Source: Mitsuaria sp. GD03876 (GTDB taxonomy: Bacteria; Pseudomonadota; Gammaproteobacteria; Burkholderiales; Burkholderiaceae_C). Taken from it: a stretch of DNA of 64,000 bases. Positions within the stretch are counted from its first letter, which is position 1. Each line of letters opens with the position of its first letter. The translations under genes and the position numbers were made by a program. Below the pieces are notes generated by a model, which ran no database searches, was not told the origin of the DNA, and saw only the letters and a program-made list of their open reading frames with translations. The DNA lies in contig NZ_JAOCCU010000036.1 of the NCBI RefSeq assembly GCF_029840635.1, positions 1-64,000 on the forward strand, read 5' to 3'. Positions 44,364-52,198 of this stretch are shown piece after piece.

Positions 44364-46172
44364 GTGTTGAAGACCATCAAGTCGCGCCTGATCGCGATCA
44401 GCATCCTGATCGTGGTCGCGGCCGTCGCGCTCGCCACCTTCGCCAGCTACTGGGCCGTGCGCGATCACGCGCGCCGCCAGGTGCAGGCGCAGCTGACCGA
44501 CCTCGCCACCGCCAACGCCTCGGGCGTCGCCGCCTGGGTGAAGACGCAGAAGGACGTGGTCGCCGCGATGGCCCCGGCGGCCACGCTCGAGGACCCGCGC
44601 GCCATGCTGACGCAGGCGCAGCAGTCGGGCCGGCTGGACCTGGCCTACGTCGGCGGCGCGGACAAGCGGATGATCTCGATCCCCGACCGCCAGCGCCCGT
44701 CGGACTACGACCCCACCGGCCGCGGCTGGTACAAGCTGGCCTCCGGTTCGGACCGGCCGGTGATCACCGCGCCGTACGTGGCGGCGTCGAGCAAGAAGCT
44801 GGTCGTGACCTTCGCCAGCGCGGTGCGCGCCGGCGGCGAGCTCAAGGCCGTCACCGGCACCGACGTCGCGCTGGACGACATCGTCGCGACGATGAAGTCG
44901 ATCAAGCCCACCGCCAGCGGCTTCGCGATGCTGCTGGACAAGCAGGGCACCGTGATCGCCCATCCGGACGCGGCGCTGACGCTCAAGCCGGTGAAGGACC
45001 TGTCGGCGGCCATCGACGACGCCTTGCTGGCCACCGCGCACGGCGACGAGCCGACGCTGGCCGAGGTCGGCGATCACCGCTTCTTCCTCAAGGCCATCGA
45101 CGTGCCGGGCACCGACTGGGTGCTGGTCGCCGCGGCCGAGCGCAACGAGGCGCTGGCCGCGCTGTCGGACGTGCTGCGCAATGCCGGGCTGACGATGCTC
45201 GTCGTGACGGCGGTGGCGGCGCTGGTCGCGGCCGCCGCGGTGGGCGCGCTGCTCCAGGGCCTGGCCGGCATCAAGCGCGCGATGAACGACATCGGCGCCG
45301 GCGAGGGCGACCTGAGCCAGCGCCTGCAGGTGCGCGGCGAGGACGAGATCGCCGACATCTCGCGCGGCTTCAACCAGTTCATCCACAAGATCGAGCAGGT
45401 GATGCTGCAGGTGCGCGAGACCAGCCAGTCGATCGCGGTGGCGTCGCGCCAGATCGCCGCGGGCAACCATGACCTGAGCCAGCGCACCGAGGAGACGGCC
45501 AGCAACCTGCAGGAGACGGCCAGCTCGATGGAGGAGCTCAACAGCACCGTGGCCAACAGCGCCGCCAACGCCGACCAGGCGCGCCAGCTGGCCGACACCG
45601 CCAGCCGCGTCGCGCGCGACGGCGGCCAGGCGATGGGCCAGGTGGTCTCGACGATGCAGGAGATCAGCGCGAGCTCGCGCCAGATCGCCGACATCATCGG
45701 CACGATCGACGGGATCGCCTTCCAGACCAACATCCTGGCGCTGAACGCCGCGGTGGAGGCGGCGCGGGCGGGCGAGCAGGGCCGCGGCTTCGCGGTCGTG
45801 GCCGGCGAGGTGCGGGCGCTGGCGCAGCGCTCGGCCGGCGCGGCCAAGGAGATCAAGTCGCTGATCACCGCCAGCGTCGAGCGCGTGGAGACCGGCACCC
45901 GCCAGGTGTCGACCGCTGGCGAGACGATGAACGAGGTCGTGGGCAGCGTGCAGCGCGTGGCGCAGATGATCGGCGAGATCAGCCACACCGCGCAGGAGCA
46001 GAGCCACGGCATCGGGCAGGTGAACGTGGCGGTCGCGCAGCTGGACCAGGTGACGCAGCAGAACGCGTCGCTGGTCGAGGAATCGGCCGCCGCGGCCGAG
46101 AGCCTGAAGGACCAGGCGCAGAAGCTGGCCGACGTCGTCGGCACCTTCCGCCTCAGCGGCGGCCAGGGCTGA
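44364..46172 (+). CDS. Methyl-accepting chemotaxis protein with double-Cache sensor
   Basis: 602 residues from GTG 44364 (AGGAA 9-13 bases upstream); TTG 44367 is the next codon. Membrane helix near residues 9-31 ([18 protein letters not shown]), periplasmic dCache-type domain to about 275 with [13 protein letters not shown] and [20 protein letters not shown], second helix [24 protein letters not shown], then the signalling domain with the canonical tip [20 protein letters not shown] and [19 protein letters not shown]. The R-x-W-Y, A-P-Y and T-G-T-D residues are compatible with amino-acid-binding dCache domains, which is inference. No che genes are adjacent, so it is an orphan receptor. Confidence 0.92.
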   Translation: MLKTIKSRLIAISILIVVAAVALATFASYWAVRDHARRQVQAQLTDLATANASGVAAWVKTQKDVVAAMAPAATLEDPRAMLTQAQQSGRLDLAYVGGADKRMISIPDRQRPSDYDPTGRGWYKLASGSDRPVITAPYVAASSKKLVVTFASAVRAGGELKAVTGTDVALDDIVATMKSIKPTASGFAMLLDKQGTVIAHPDAALTLKPVKDLSAAIDDALLATAHGDEPTLAEVGDHRFFLKAIDVPGTDWVLVAAAERNEALAALSDVLRNAGLTMLVVTAVAALVAAAAVGALLQGLAGIKRAMNDIGAGEGDLSQRLQVRGEDEIADISRGFNQFIHKIEQVMLQVRETSQSIAVASRQIAAGNHDLSQRTEETASNLQETASSMEELNSTVANSAANADQARQLADTASRVARDGGQAMGQVVSTMQEISASSRQIADIIGTIDGIAFQTNILALNAAVEAARAGEQGRGFAVVAGEVRALAQRSAGAAKEIKSLITASVERVETGTRQVSTAGETMNEVVGSVQRVAQMIGEISHTAQEQSHGIGQVNVAVAQLDQVTQQNASLVEESAAAAESLKDQAQKLADVVGTFRLSGGQG

Positions 46173-46178
46173 CGCCGG

Positions 46179-46200
46179 CGCCGCGGTTCAGGCCGCGGCG
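46179..46200. terminator. Hairpin between convergent MCP and TetR genes
   Basis: CGCCGCGG (46179-46186) and CCGCGGCG (46193-46200) make a perfect 8-bp stem with a 6-base loop. It straddles the stop codon of the minus-strand TetR gene and starts 6 bases after the MCP stop. There is no T-run; it may serve both transcripts. Confidence 0.4.
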
Positions 46201-46916
46201 TGGAAACACAGGAACATGTCGGCGGCGGAGTCCGCCACCTGGCGCTGCTGCGCCGCGTCCAGCGGCGGCTGGCCCATCGTGATCTGCGGCCAGAACGCGA
46301 AGCCCTTCACCAGCGCCTGCAGCTGCGCCGCCGCGAAGGCCGGATCGCTGGTCTTGAGCCGCCCATCCGCCATCGCCGCGCGGATCCAGACGGTCAGGCC
46401 CTCCTCGCGCCCGCCCAGCCGGCACAGCATGTCCCGCGCGCGCTGCGGCGCATGGATCGCCTCGGCGATCAACACCCGCGCCAGGTCCAGGAACTGCGGA
46501 TCGCCGCTCATCGCGAGCTTCTGCTCGATCAGCGTCAGCAGCTGTTCCCGCAGCGGCCGGTCGGCCCGGTAGGGCAGCTTGACCAGCGCCTCGGTCGCGG
46601 CCCACAGGCGCTCCAGGATCGCGTCGAACAACGCGTCCTTCCCCTTGAAGTGGTTGTAGACGGTGCGCTTGGAGACCTGCGCGCGCCCGGCGATGCGGTC
46701 CATGTTGGCGACCTCGAAGCCGTGCTCGCGGAACTCCGCGATCGCCGCGTCGACGATCGCCTGGCGCTTGCGGTCGGTCAGGCGCAGCGGTTCGGCCTCG
46801 CCGCCGGCGTCCGCGGCGGCGGCCCCCTCCACCTCATCGTCCAAGGCGGCGCCAGGCGCGGTCTCGGGCAAGGGCAGGGTGTCGGCGGGGGCGCGGGCGG
46901 GGACGTCGGAAGTCAT
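46188..46916 (-). CDS. TetR/AcrR-family regulator
   Basis: 242 residues from ATG 46916; the longer frame to 46976 would cover the operator region and is rejected. A disordered 45-residue Ala/Pro/Glu leader precedes the helix-turn-helix (IVDAAIAEFREHGFEVANMD, then GRAQVSKRTVYNHFKGKDAL, about residues 55-100). The C-terminal half matches the AefR-like TetR C-terminal type (LTLIEQKLAMSGDPQFLDLA). It is divergent from the metallo-beta-lactamase-fold gene with 88 bases between; palindromes in that gap suggest it represses both. Confidence 0.87.
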   Translation of the reverse strand: MTSDVPARAPADTLPLPETAPGAALDDEVEGAAAADAGGEAEPLRLTDRKRQAIVDAAIAEFREHGFEVANMDRIAGRAQVSKRTVYNHFKGKDALFDAILERLWAATEALVKLPYRADRPLREQLLTLIEQKLAMSGDPQFLDLARVLIAEAIHAPQRARDMLCRLGGREEGLTVWIRAAMADGRLKTSDPAFAAAQLQALVKGFAFWPQITMGQPPLDAAQQRQVADSAADMFLCFHAAA

Positions 46917-46928
46917 GGGATGCAATCT

Positions 46929-46992
46929 TACACCGGGGAGTTTACTTTTCCGTTCCTGGTGTCTACACTGCGTCAAAACTACACCGTGTAGT
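46929..46992. promoter_or_regulatory. TetR-type operators in the tetR/MBL divergent region
   Basis: ACTACACCGTGTAGT (46978-46992) is a dyad with perfect 7-bp arms around one C. GTGTCTACAC (46959-46968) shares the same GTGT/TACAC half-sites, with its centre 21 bp (two helical turns) away. A third TACAC lies at 46929-46933. The sites sit between the start codons of the divergent genes, at 46916 and 47005. Confidence 0.65.
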
Positions 46993-47004
46993 GCAAGTTT
47001 TCAA

Positions 47005-48243
47005 ATGCCGACTGCCCGCTCGATCCCCCGTCGCTCGCTGATGAGCCTGTCGCTGACCGCGCTGAGCGGCGTGGTCGCCGTCCTGATTGTTGGAGCCCTT
47101 GCCATGACCGCTTCCCGCGTGATGTCCTCCCCCGCGCCGCTGCCCGTTCCGGGGGCTTCGGGCTCGTCCTCCCCCGCGCCGGAGGGTACCCAGCCGGCGC
47201 TCGAGTCCTCGCCCCAATGGGCGGACGGCAAGTTCCACAACCCGGCGGTGGAGCCCGACCAGGGCTTCTGGAAGACGGCCGGGATCATGTGGGACTTCCT
47301 GTTCCACAAGCCCAAGGGCACGACGCCGGACCAGCCGATCGAGGTGAGGGCGCTGACGCGCGACCAGCTGCTGGCGGCGCCCGACCGGACGCTGTTCCGG
47401 CTGGGCCATTCGACGGTGCTGCTCAAGCTGCGCGGCCGCTTCTGGCTGACCGACCCGGTGTTCTCGGAGCGCGCCTCGCCGTTCTCCTGGATGGGCCCGA
47501 AGCGCTTCCACGCGCCGCCGATCGCGCTCGACGAGCTGCCGGAGATCGAGGCCGTGATCCTGTCGCACGACCATTACGACCACCTCGACCACGACACGGT
47601 GCTGGCGCTGGCGCCCAAGGTGCGCCACTTCGTGACGCCGCTGGGCGTGGGGCAGCGCCTGGTCGACTGGGGCGTGCCGGCGGCCAAGGTGCAGCAGTTC
47701 GACTGGTGGCAGGGCACGACGATCGCCGGGCTGCAGCTGACGGCCACGCCGGCGCAGCATTTCTCCGGCCGCGGGCTGAGCGACCGCAACTCGACGCTGT
47801 GGGCGTCGTGGGTGCTGGTCGACGACGGGTTGAAGATCTTCTTCAGCGGCGACACCGGTTACTTCGACGGCTTCAAGACGATCGGCGAGCGCTTCGGCCC
47901 CTTCGACCTGACGCTGATGGAGACCGGCGCCTACGACCCGCGCTGGCCCTATGTGCACATGCAGCCGGAGCAGACGATGCAGGCGCACGTCGACCTGAAC
48001 GGCAAGCGGCTGCTGCCGATCCACAACGGTACCTTCGACCTGGCGATGCACCGCTGGCAGGACCCGTTCGAGCGCATCAGCGCGCTGGCGCGGCTGCGCA
48101 ACGTGGAACTGGTGACGCCGGTGATCGGCGCGCCGCTGGCGATCGAGCAGCCGGGCGCGACGCCGCAGTGGTGGGCCGCCGAAGGCGCCGGATCCGCCGC
48201 GCCGCTGCCGCCGAACGCGGCGCCCTCGGCCGCGACGCCCTGA
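47005..48243 (+). CDS. Metallo-beta-lactamase-fold hydrolase (UlaG/NAPE-PLD-like), membrane-anchored or secreted
   Basis: 412 residues from ATG 47005. An N-terminal hydrophobic segment (MSLSLTALSGVVAVLIVGAL, residues 13-32) is a signal or anchor. The MBL domain starts near residue 125: LGHSTVLLKLRGRFWLTDPV, the metal motif ILSHDHYDHLDHDTV (H-x-H-x-D-H), FFSGDTGYFDGFKTIGERF with the bridging Asp, and LLPIHNGTFDLAMH with the last His. The type resembles N-acyl phosphatidylethanolamine phospholipase D and UlaG lactonase. The substrate is unknown. The start has a poor ribosome site; ATG 47041 is possible. Confidence 0.85.
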   Translation: MPTARSIPRRSLMSLSLTALSGVVAVLIVGALAMTASRVMSSPAPLPVPGASGSSSPAPEGTQPALESSPQWADGKFHNPAVEPDQGFWKTAGIMWDFLFHKPKGTTPDQPIEVRALTRDQLLAAPDRTLFRLGHSTVLLKLRGRFWLTDPVFSERASPFSWMGPKRFHAPPIALDELPEIEAVILSHDHYDHLDHDTVLALAPKVRHFVTPLGVGQRLVDWGVPAAKVQQFDWWQGTTIAGLQLTATPAQHFSGRGLSDRNSTLWASWVLVDDGLKIFFSGDTGYFDGFKTIGERFGPFDLTLMETGAYDPRWPYVHMQPEQTMQAHVDLNGKRLLPIHNGTFDLAMHRWQDPFERISALARLRNVELVTPVIGAPLAIEQPGATPQWWAAEGAGSAAPLPPNAAPSAATP

Positions 48244-48576
48244 CGCCACCCCGATGACGGGCGCGGCCTGGCCGCGCCATCTCCCCCCACCGAGCCCGGC
48301 CCTGCCGGGCTTTTTGCATTCCTCCCACTTTTCCACCACCCTGGGCACGTTTTCGGCCCATTTGGGGGCCTGCGGCCCACCGCCGGGGGGACTGATCGCG
48401 GCATCGGGCGCGGCGCGCGTGTCCCGGTTTCAGGTGGGTACGACCATCGGTTTGAGTTGATCCATCACTTCCACACCAGTTGTTAAGTCCTTCATTTTGA
48501 ACAACTTTTTTTTGGCATGATGACTCCAATATAGGAGCTAAGTAATTGATTTGATTGGGAAAAACGCCAAATTTCC
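48244..48576. other. Intergenic region before the dcw cluster
   Basis: No gene. 48260-48278 contains a GGCGCGGC/GCCGCGCC stem, 48293-48315 the terminator. From 48481 to 48580 the sequence is only 33% G+C (33 of 100 bases by hand count) in a 70% genome, with an eight-T run and TTGAAC/TTGATT hexamers. It probably contains additional promoters or an UP-type element for the cluster. Confidence 0.6.
48293..48315 (+). terminator. Intrinsic terminator after the MBL gene
   Basis: AGCCCGGC (48293-48300) and GCCGGGCT (48304-48311) form a perfect 8-bp stem with a CCT loop, running into TTTTT (48311-48315). This is the clearest intrinsic terminator in the window. Confidence 0.9.
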
Positions 48577-48605
48577 TTGACCGGACAGCCTCCCGCCATT
48601 AAAGT
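48577..48605 (+). promoter_or_regulatory. Putative dcw promoter
   Basis: TTGACC (48577-48582), a 17-bp spacer and TAAAGT (48600-48605) match the sigma-70 consensus at 5 of 6 and 4 of 6 positions. Transcription would start near 48612, inside the MraZ boxes. The TTG of the -35 hexamer is in frame with mraZ and could be mistaken for its start. Confidence 0.65.
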
Positions 48606-48639
48606 GGGAGAAAGTGCAATTCGGTGGGGCAAAGTGGCG
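48605..48639 (+). promoter_or_regulatory. MraZ operator: TGGGN repeats at 10-bp spacing
   Basis: TGGGA (48605), TGCAA (48615), TGGGG (48625) and TGGCG (48635) recur every 10 bases, two being exact TGGGN boxes. MraZ is known to bind direct TGGGN repeats separated by 5 bases before its own gene. Here they overlap the predicted transcription start, which fits autorepression of the cluster. Confidence 0.75.
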
Positions 48640-48645
48640 AATGTC

Positions 48646-49074
48646 GTGTTTCAGGGGGCGAGTGCCTTGGCGTTGGACGCCAAGGGGCGCTTGACCGTCC
48701 CTGCACGGCACCGCGAGGTCCTGCAGGCGCTGTGCGGCGGCCAGCTCACGCTGACCAAGCACCCGGAAGGCTGCCTGATGGTCTTCCCCCGTCCCGCGTG
48801 GGAACAGTTCCGCGACAAGGTCGCCGCGCTGCCGATGTCGGCGGCCGGCTGGAAGCGCGTGTTCCTGGGCAACGCCCAGGACGTCGAGATCGACGGCGCC
48901 GCCCGCGTGCTGATCGCGCCCGAGCTGCGCGCCTCGGCCGGGCTGCAGAAGGACACCATGCTGCTGGGCATGGGCAGCCATTTCGAGCTCTGGGACGCCC
49001 AGGCCTACGCCGCCCACGAGGCCGCCATCATGCAGTCCGAGATGCCCGCGGCCCTGCAGGACTTCAGCTTCTGA
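48646..49074 (+). CDS. mraZ: Transcriptional regulator MraZ
   Basis: 142 residues from GTG 48646, giving the usual [20 protein letters not shown] start; a longer frame from TTG 48577 would put promoter and operator inside the gene. Two SpoVT-AbrB-like beta domains are visible (residues 5-50 and about 77-120), each with the D-x-K/G-R motif: [15 protein letters not shown] and [20 protein letters not shown]. MraZ forms a ring that binds TGGGN repeats and represses the dcw operon. The ribosome site is weak. rsmH begins 5 bases after the stop. Confidence 0.93.
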   Translation: MFQGASALALDAKGRLTVPARHREVLQALCGGQLTLTKHPEGCLMVFPRPAWEQFRDKVAALPMSAAGWKRVFLGNAQDVEIDGAARVLIAPELRASAGLQKDTMLLGMGSHFELWDAQAYAAHEAAIMQSEMPAALQDFSF

Positions 49075-49079
49075 GCGCC

Positions 49080-50087
49080 ATGAGCACCGAGCCGTCCACC
49101 CCCGCCTTCACCCACACGACCGTGCTGCTGCACGAGACGGTGGACGGCGCGTTCACGACGCCCGACGGCATCTACGTCGACGGCACCTTCGGCCGCGGCG
49201 GCCATTCGCGGTTGCTGCTCTCGCGGCTCGGCGAGAAAGGGCGGTTGATCGCCATCGACCGCGACCCCGAGGCGGTCGCGGCCGCGACGTCCGGACAGAC
49301 GCGGGTCGACGACCCGCGTTTCCACATTTGCCACAGCGCGTTCGCCGACATGGCGGCGCAGCTCGACGCGCTGGGCGTCGACCAGGTCGACGGCATCCTG
49401 CTGGACCTGGGCGTGTCCAGCCCGCAGATCGACAACCCGGAACGCGGCTTCAGCTTCCGGTTCGACGGCCCCCTGGACATGCGCATGGACACCACCCGCG
49501 GCGAAAGCGCGGCGGACTTCATCGCGCGCGCGGAGGTGTCTCAACTCGCTCAGGTGATCCGCGACTATGGCGAAGAACGGTTTGCTCTCCCGATTGCAAA
49601 GGCGCTTGTGGCTCGCCGGGAAAGCGGGCGCCCTGTCCGGACAACCGCCGAGCTTTCCCAAGTCGTGGCTGGTGCAGTCAAAACCCGCGAAGCGGGCCAG
49701 AACCCTGCAACGCGCACATTTCAGGCTCTACGGATATTCGTCAACGCCGAGCTTGAAGAGCTGCAGCAGGGGCTGAACGCCGCGCTGTCCAAGCTCAAGC
49801 CGGGCGGCCGGCTGGCGGTGATCAGCTTCCATTCGCTGGAAGACCGCATCGTCAAGAACTTCATCGCCGCGCACAGCAAGGAAGAGTTCGACCGCCGCGC
49901 CCCGTTCGCCGCGCCCCGGCCGCAGCCGCTGCGCGCCATCGCGCGCGTCAAGCCCAGCGAGGCCGAGGTGCAGGGCAACCCGCGCTCGCGCTCCGCGATC
50001 CTGCGCGTGGCCGAACGCACCGACGCGCCGCTGCCCCCGCCCGCGCCGGAAGCCGGCGGCAAGCAGAAGAAGGGAGGCCGTCGATGA
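49080..50087 (+). CDS. rsmH: 16S rRNA (cytosine1402-N4)-methyltransferase RsmH
   Basis: 335 residues. SAM-dependent methyltransferase: [32 protein letters not shown] (SAM loop), [44 protein letters not shown] and [16 protein letters not shown], all family hallmarks. It methylates C1402 in the 16S decoding centre. The C-terminus is a Pro/Lys-rich tail. ATG 49080 follows mraZ by 5 bases; the stop overlaps ftsL by 4 bases. Between about 49535 and 49760 the codon choice is unlike the rest: G+C is 62% at 49561-49620 and 58% at 49681-49740 by hand count. Confidence 0.95.
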   Translation: MSTEPSTPAFTHTTVLLHETVDGAFTTPDGIYVDGTFGRGGHSRLLLSRLGEKGRLIAIDRDPEAVAAATSGQTRVDDPRFHICHSAFADMAAQLDALGVDQVDGILLDLGVSSPQIDNPERGFSFRFDGPLDMRMDTTRGESAADFIARAEVSQLAQVIRDYGEERFALPIAKALVARRESGRPVRTTAELSQVVAGAVKTREAGQNPATRTFQALRIFVNAELEELQQGLNAALSKLKPGGRLAVISFHSLEDRIVKNFIAAHSKEEFDRRAPFAAPRPQPLRAIARVKPSEAEVQGNPRSRSAILRVAERTDAPLPPPAPEAGGKQKKGGRR

Positions 50088-50404
50088 TCGGCCGCCTGAA
50101 CCTGCTGCTGATCCTGGCGGTGCTGGTGTCCGGCATCTACATGGTGCGCAGCGCCTACGAGTCGCGCCGGCTGTTCACCGAGCTCGACCGCGCGCAGACC
50201 GAGGGCCGCCGGCTCGAGGCCGACTACCAGCGCCTGATGGCCGACCGCCAGGCGCAGGCGACCAACCTGCGCGTCGAGCAGGTCGCGCGCGAGCGGCTGA
50301 AGATGCGCCCGATCTCGCCGGCCATCACCTTCAACCCCGACGCGCCCGCGGTCGAGGCCAGCGCGGTGCGCGGCCGCGCCACGGCGCCAGGAGCCGCCCG
50401 ATGA
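50084..50404 (+). CDS. ftsL: Cell division protein FtsL
   Basis: 106 residues. A short cytoplasmic start, one membrane helix ([20 protein letters not shown]), then a heptad-rich coiled-coil periplasmic segment ([20 protein letters not shown]) and an Ala-rich tail. FtsL joins FtsB and FtsQ in the divisome and activates FtsWI. It overlaps rsmH and ftsI by 4 bases on each side (ATGA). Identity rests on topology, size and position, since FtsL sequence is poorly conserved. Confidence 0.9.
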   Translation: MIGRLNLLLILAVLVSGIYMVRSAYESRRLFTELDRAQTEGRRLEADYQRLMADRQAQATNLRVEQVARERLKMRPISPAITFNPDAPAVEASAVRGRATAPGAAR

Positions 50405-52185
50405 TCGGCAAGCTCCGCAAGGGCTCCCGCAACGCGCCCACGCGCGGCGTCAGCTACTCGAGCAGCCCGCTGCTGGCGTCCAAGACGCCGCCGTGGCGCT
50501 CGCGCTTCCTGGTCGCGCTGGTGGGCCTGGCCTTCACCGGGCTGCTGGCGCGCGCGGCCTACATCCAGCTGATCGGCGAGGACTTCTTCCAGCGCCAGGG
50601 CGAGGCCCGCTACGCCCACAAGATGGAGCTGCCGGCCTCGCGCGGCAAGATCAGCGACCGCAGCGGTCAGGTGCTGGCCGCCAGCGTCGCGGTGCCGTCG
50701 ATCTGGGCCTTCCCGAAGGAGGTCGACACCGACCCCGAGAAGCGCCGCCAGCTCGCCAAGCTGCTGGACATGTCGCGCGCCGAGCTCGACAAGCGCCTGG
50801 ACCCGGCCAACCGCTTCGTGTTCCTGCGCCGCCAGGCCGACGACGAGACCGCCCGCAAGATCAAGGAACTCGGCCTGAAGGGCGTGTTCCAGGACCGCGA
50901 GTACAAGCGCCAGTACCCCGAGGGCGAGGCCGCCGCGCACATCGTCGGCTTCACCAACATCGAGGAACAGGGCCAGGAAGGCATCGAGCTCGCGTTCCAG
51001 AAGGACCTGCAGGGTCGCGACGGCTCGCGCGCGGTGGTGCGCGACCGGCTGGGCCGCGTCGTCGAGGACATGGGCGAGCGCATCCCCGCGGCCAACGGCA
51101 AGGACATCGAACTGTCCATCGACGCCAAGGTCCAGTTCTTCGCCTACCAGCGCGTGCGCGACGCGGTGGCCGACAACAACGCCAAGGCCGGCTCGGTCGT
51201 GGTGCTGGACGCGCACACCGGCGAGGTGCTGGCGCTGGCCAACTACCCGAGCTACGACCCGGGCCACCGCCAGAACCTGTCGGGCGAGCAGCTGCGCAAC
51301 CGCGCGCTGACCGACGTCTTCGAGCCCGGCTCGACGATGAAGCCCTTCACCACCGCGCTGGCGCTGGAGACCGGCCGCGTGCGTCCGGACACGCTGCTGA
51401 GCACCGGCCCGCGCAGCGTGGTCATCGCCGGCTGGTCGCCGACCGACGCGCATGCGCACGGCGACCTGACGGTGCAGCAGGTGATCCAGAAGTCCAGCAA
51501 CATCGGCGCGGCCCGGATGGCGCTGATGATGCAGCCGCGCGAGATGCACGAGATGTTCACCGCGATCGGCCTGGGCCAGCGCCCGCAGATCGACTTCCCC
51601 GGCGCGGTGACCGGCAAGCTGCGGCCGTGGAAGAGCTGGCGCCCGATCGAGCAGGCGACGATGAGCTACGGCTACGGCCTGTCGGCGTCGCTGCTGCAGC
51701 TGGCGCGCGCCTACACGGTGTTCGCGCGCGACGGCGACATCATCCCGATCACGATGACCAAGCACCCGGCGGACCAGCCGGTGACCGGCATCAAGGTCTT
51801 CAGCCCGAAGGTGGCCGCGGACATCCGCACGATGCTGCAGATGGCCGCCGGCCCCGGCGGCACCGCGCCGCAGGCGATGGTCCCGGGCTACAGCGTCGGC
51901 GGCAAGTCCGGCACGGCGCACAAGCAGGAAGGCAAGGGCTACGCGAGCCACAAATACCGTTCCTGGTTCGTGGGCATCGCGCCGATCTCCAGGCCGCGCA
52001 TCATCGTGGCGGTGATGGTCGACGAGCCGAAGAACGGCCAGTACTTCGGCGGCGCCGTCGCCGGGCCGGTCTTCAGCCAGGTGGTGGCGCAGACGCTGCG
52101 CCTGATCGGCGAGCCGCCGGACCTGGAGGTCAAGCCGCAGATCGTGGCGCAGCAGAAGCTGCAGGCCGTGGACGAGAGTTTCTGA
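50401..52185 (+). CDS. ftsI: Septal peptidoglycan transpeptidase FtsI (PBP3)
   Basis: 594 residues. One N-terminal membrane helix (FLVALVGLAFTGLLARAAYI), a dimerisation/pedestal domain from about residue 70 (SRGKISDRSGQVLA), and a transpeptidase domain. Active-site motifs are S-x-x-K in FEPGSTMKPF (Ser near 314), S-x-N in IQKSSNIGAA, and K-S-G in VGGKSGTAHK, in place of the more usual K-T-G. It crosslinks septal peptidoglycan with FtsW. It overlaps ftsL by 4 bases and precedes murE by 13. Confidence 0.95.
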   Translation: MIGKLRKGSRNAPTRGVSYSSSPLLASKTPPWRSRFLVALVGLAFTGLLARAAYIQLIGEDFFQRQGEARYAHKMELPASRGKISDRSGQVLAASVAVPSIWAFPKEVDTDPEKRRQLAKLLDMSRAELDKRLDPANRFVFLRRQADDETARKIKELGLKGVFQDREYKRQYPEGEAAAHIVGFTNIEEQGQEGIELAFQKDLQGRDGSRAVVRDRLGRVVEDMGERIPAANGKDIELSIDAKVQFFAYQRVRDAVADNNAKAGSVVVLDAHTGEVLALANYPSYDPGHRQNLSGEQLRNRALTDVFEPGSTMKPFTTALALETGRVRPDTLLSTGPRSVVIAGWSPTDAHAHGDLTVQQVIQKSSNIGAARMALMMQPREMHEMFTAIGLGQRPQIDFPGAVTGKLRPWKSWRPIEQATMSYGYGLSASLLQLARAYTVFARDGDIIPITMTKHPADQPVTGIKVFSPKVAADIRTMLQMAAGPGGTAPQAMVPGYSVGGKSGTAHKQEGKGYASHKYRSWFVGIAPISRPRIIVAVMVDEPKNGQYFGGAVAGPVFSQVVAQTLRLIGEPPDLEVKPQIVAQQKLQAVDESF

Positions 52186-52198
52186 GCGGGCACGAACC

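Noticed and set aside
48505-48514. Eight-T run as an intrinsic terminator
   Set aside because: No G/C-rich stem precedes it; it belongs to the A/T-rich dcw upstream region. The real terminator is at 48293-48315.
48577-48645. TTG 48577 as the start of mraZ
   Set aside because: It is the first part of a TTGACC -35, and MraZ boxes would be coding; family members begin at the MFQGA segment encoded from 48646.
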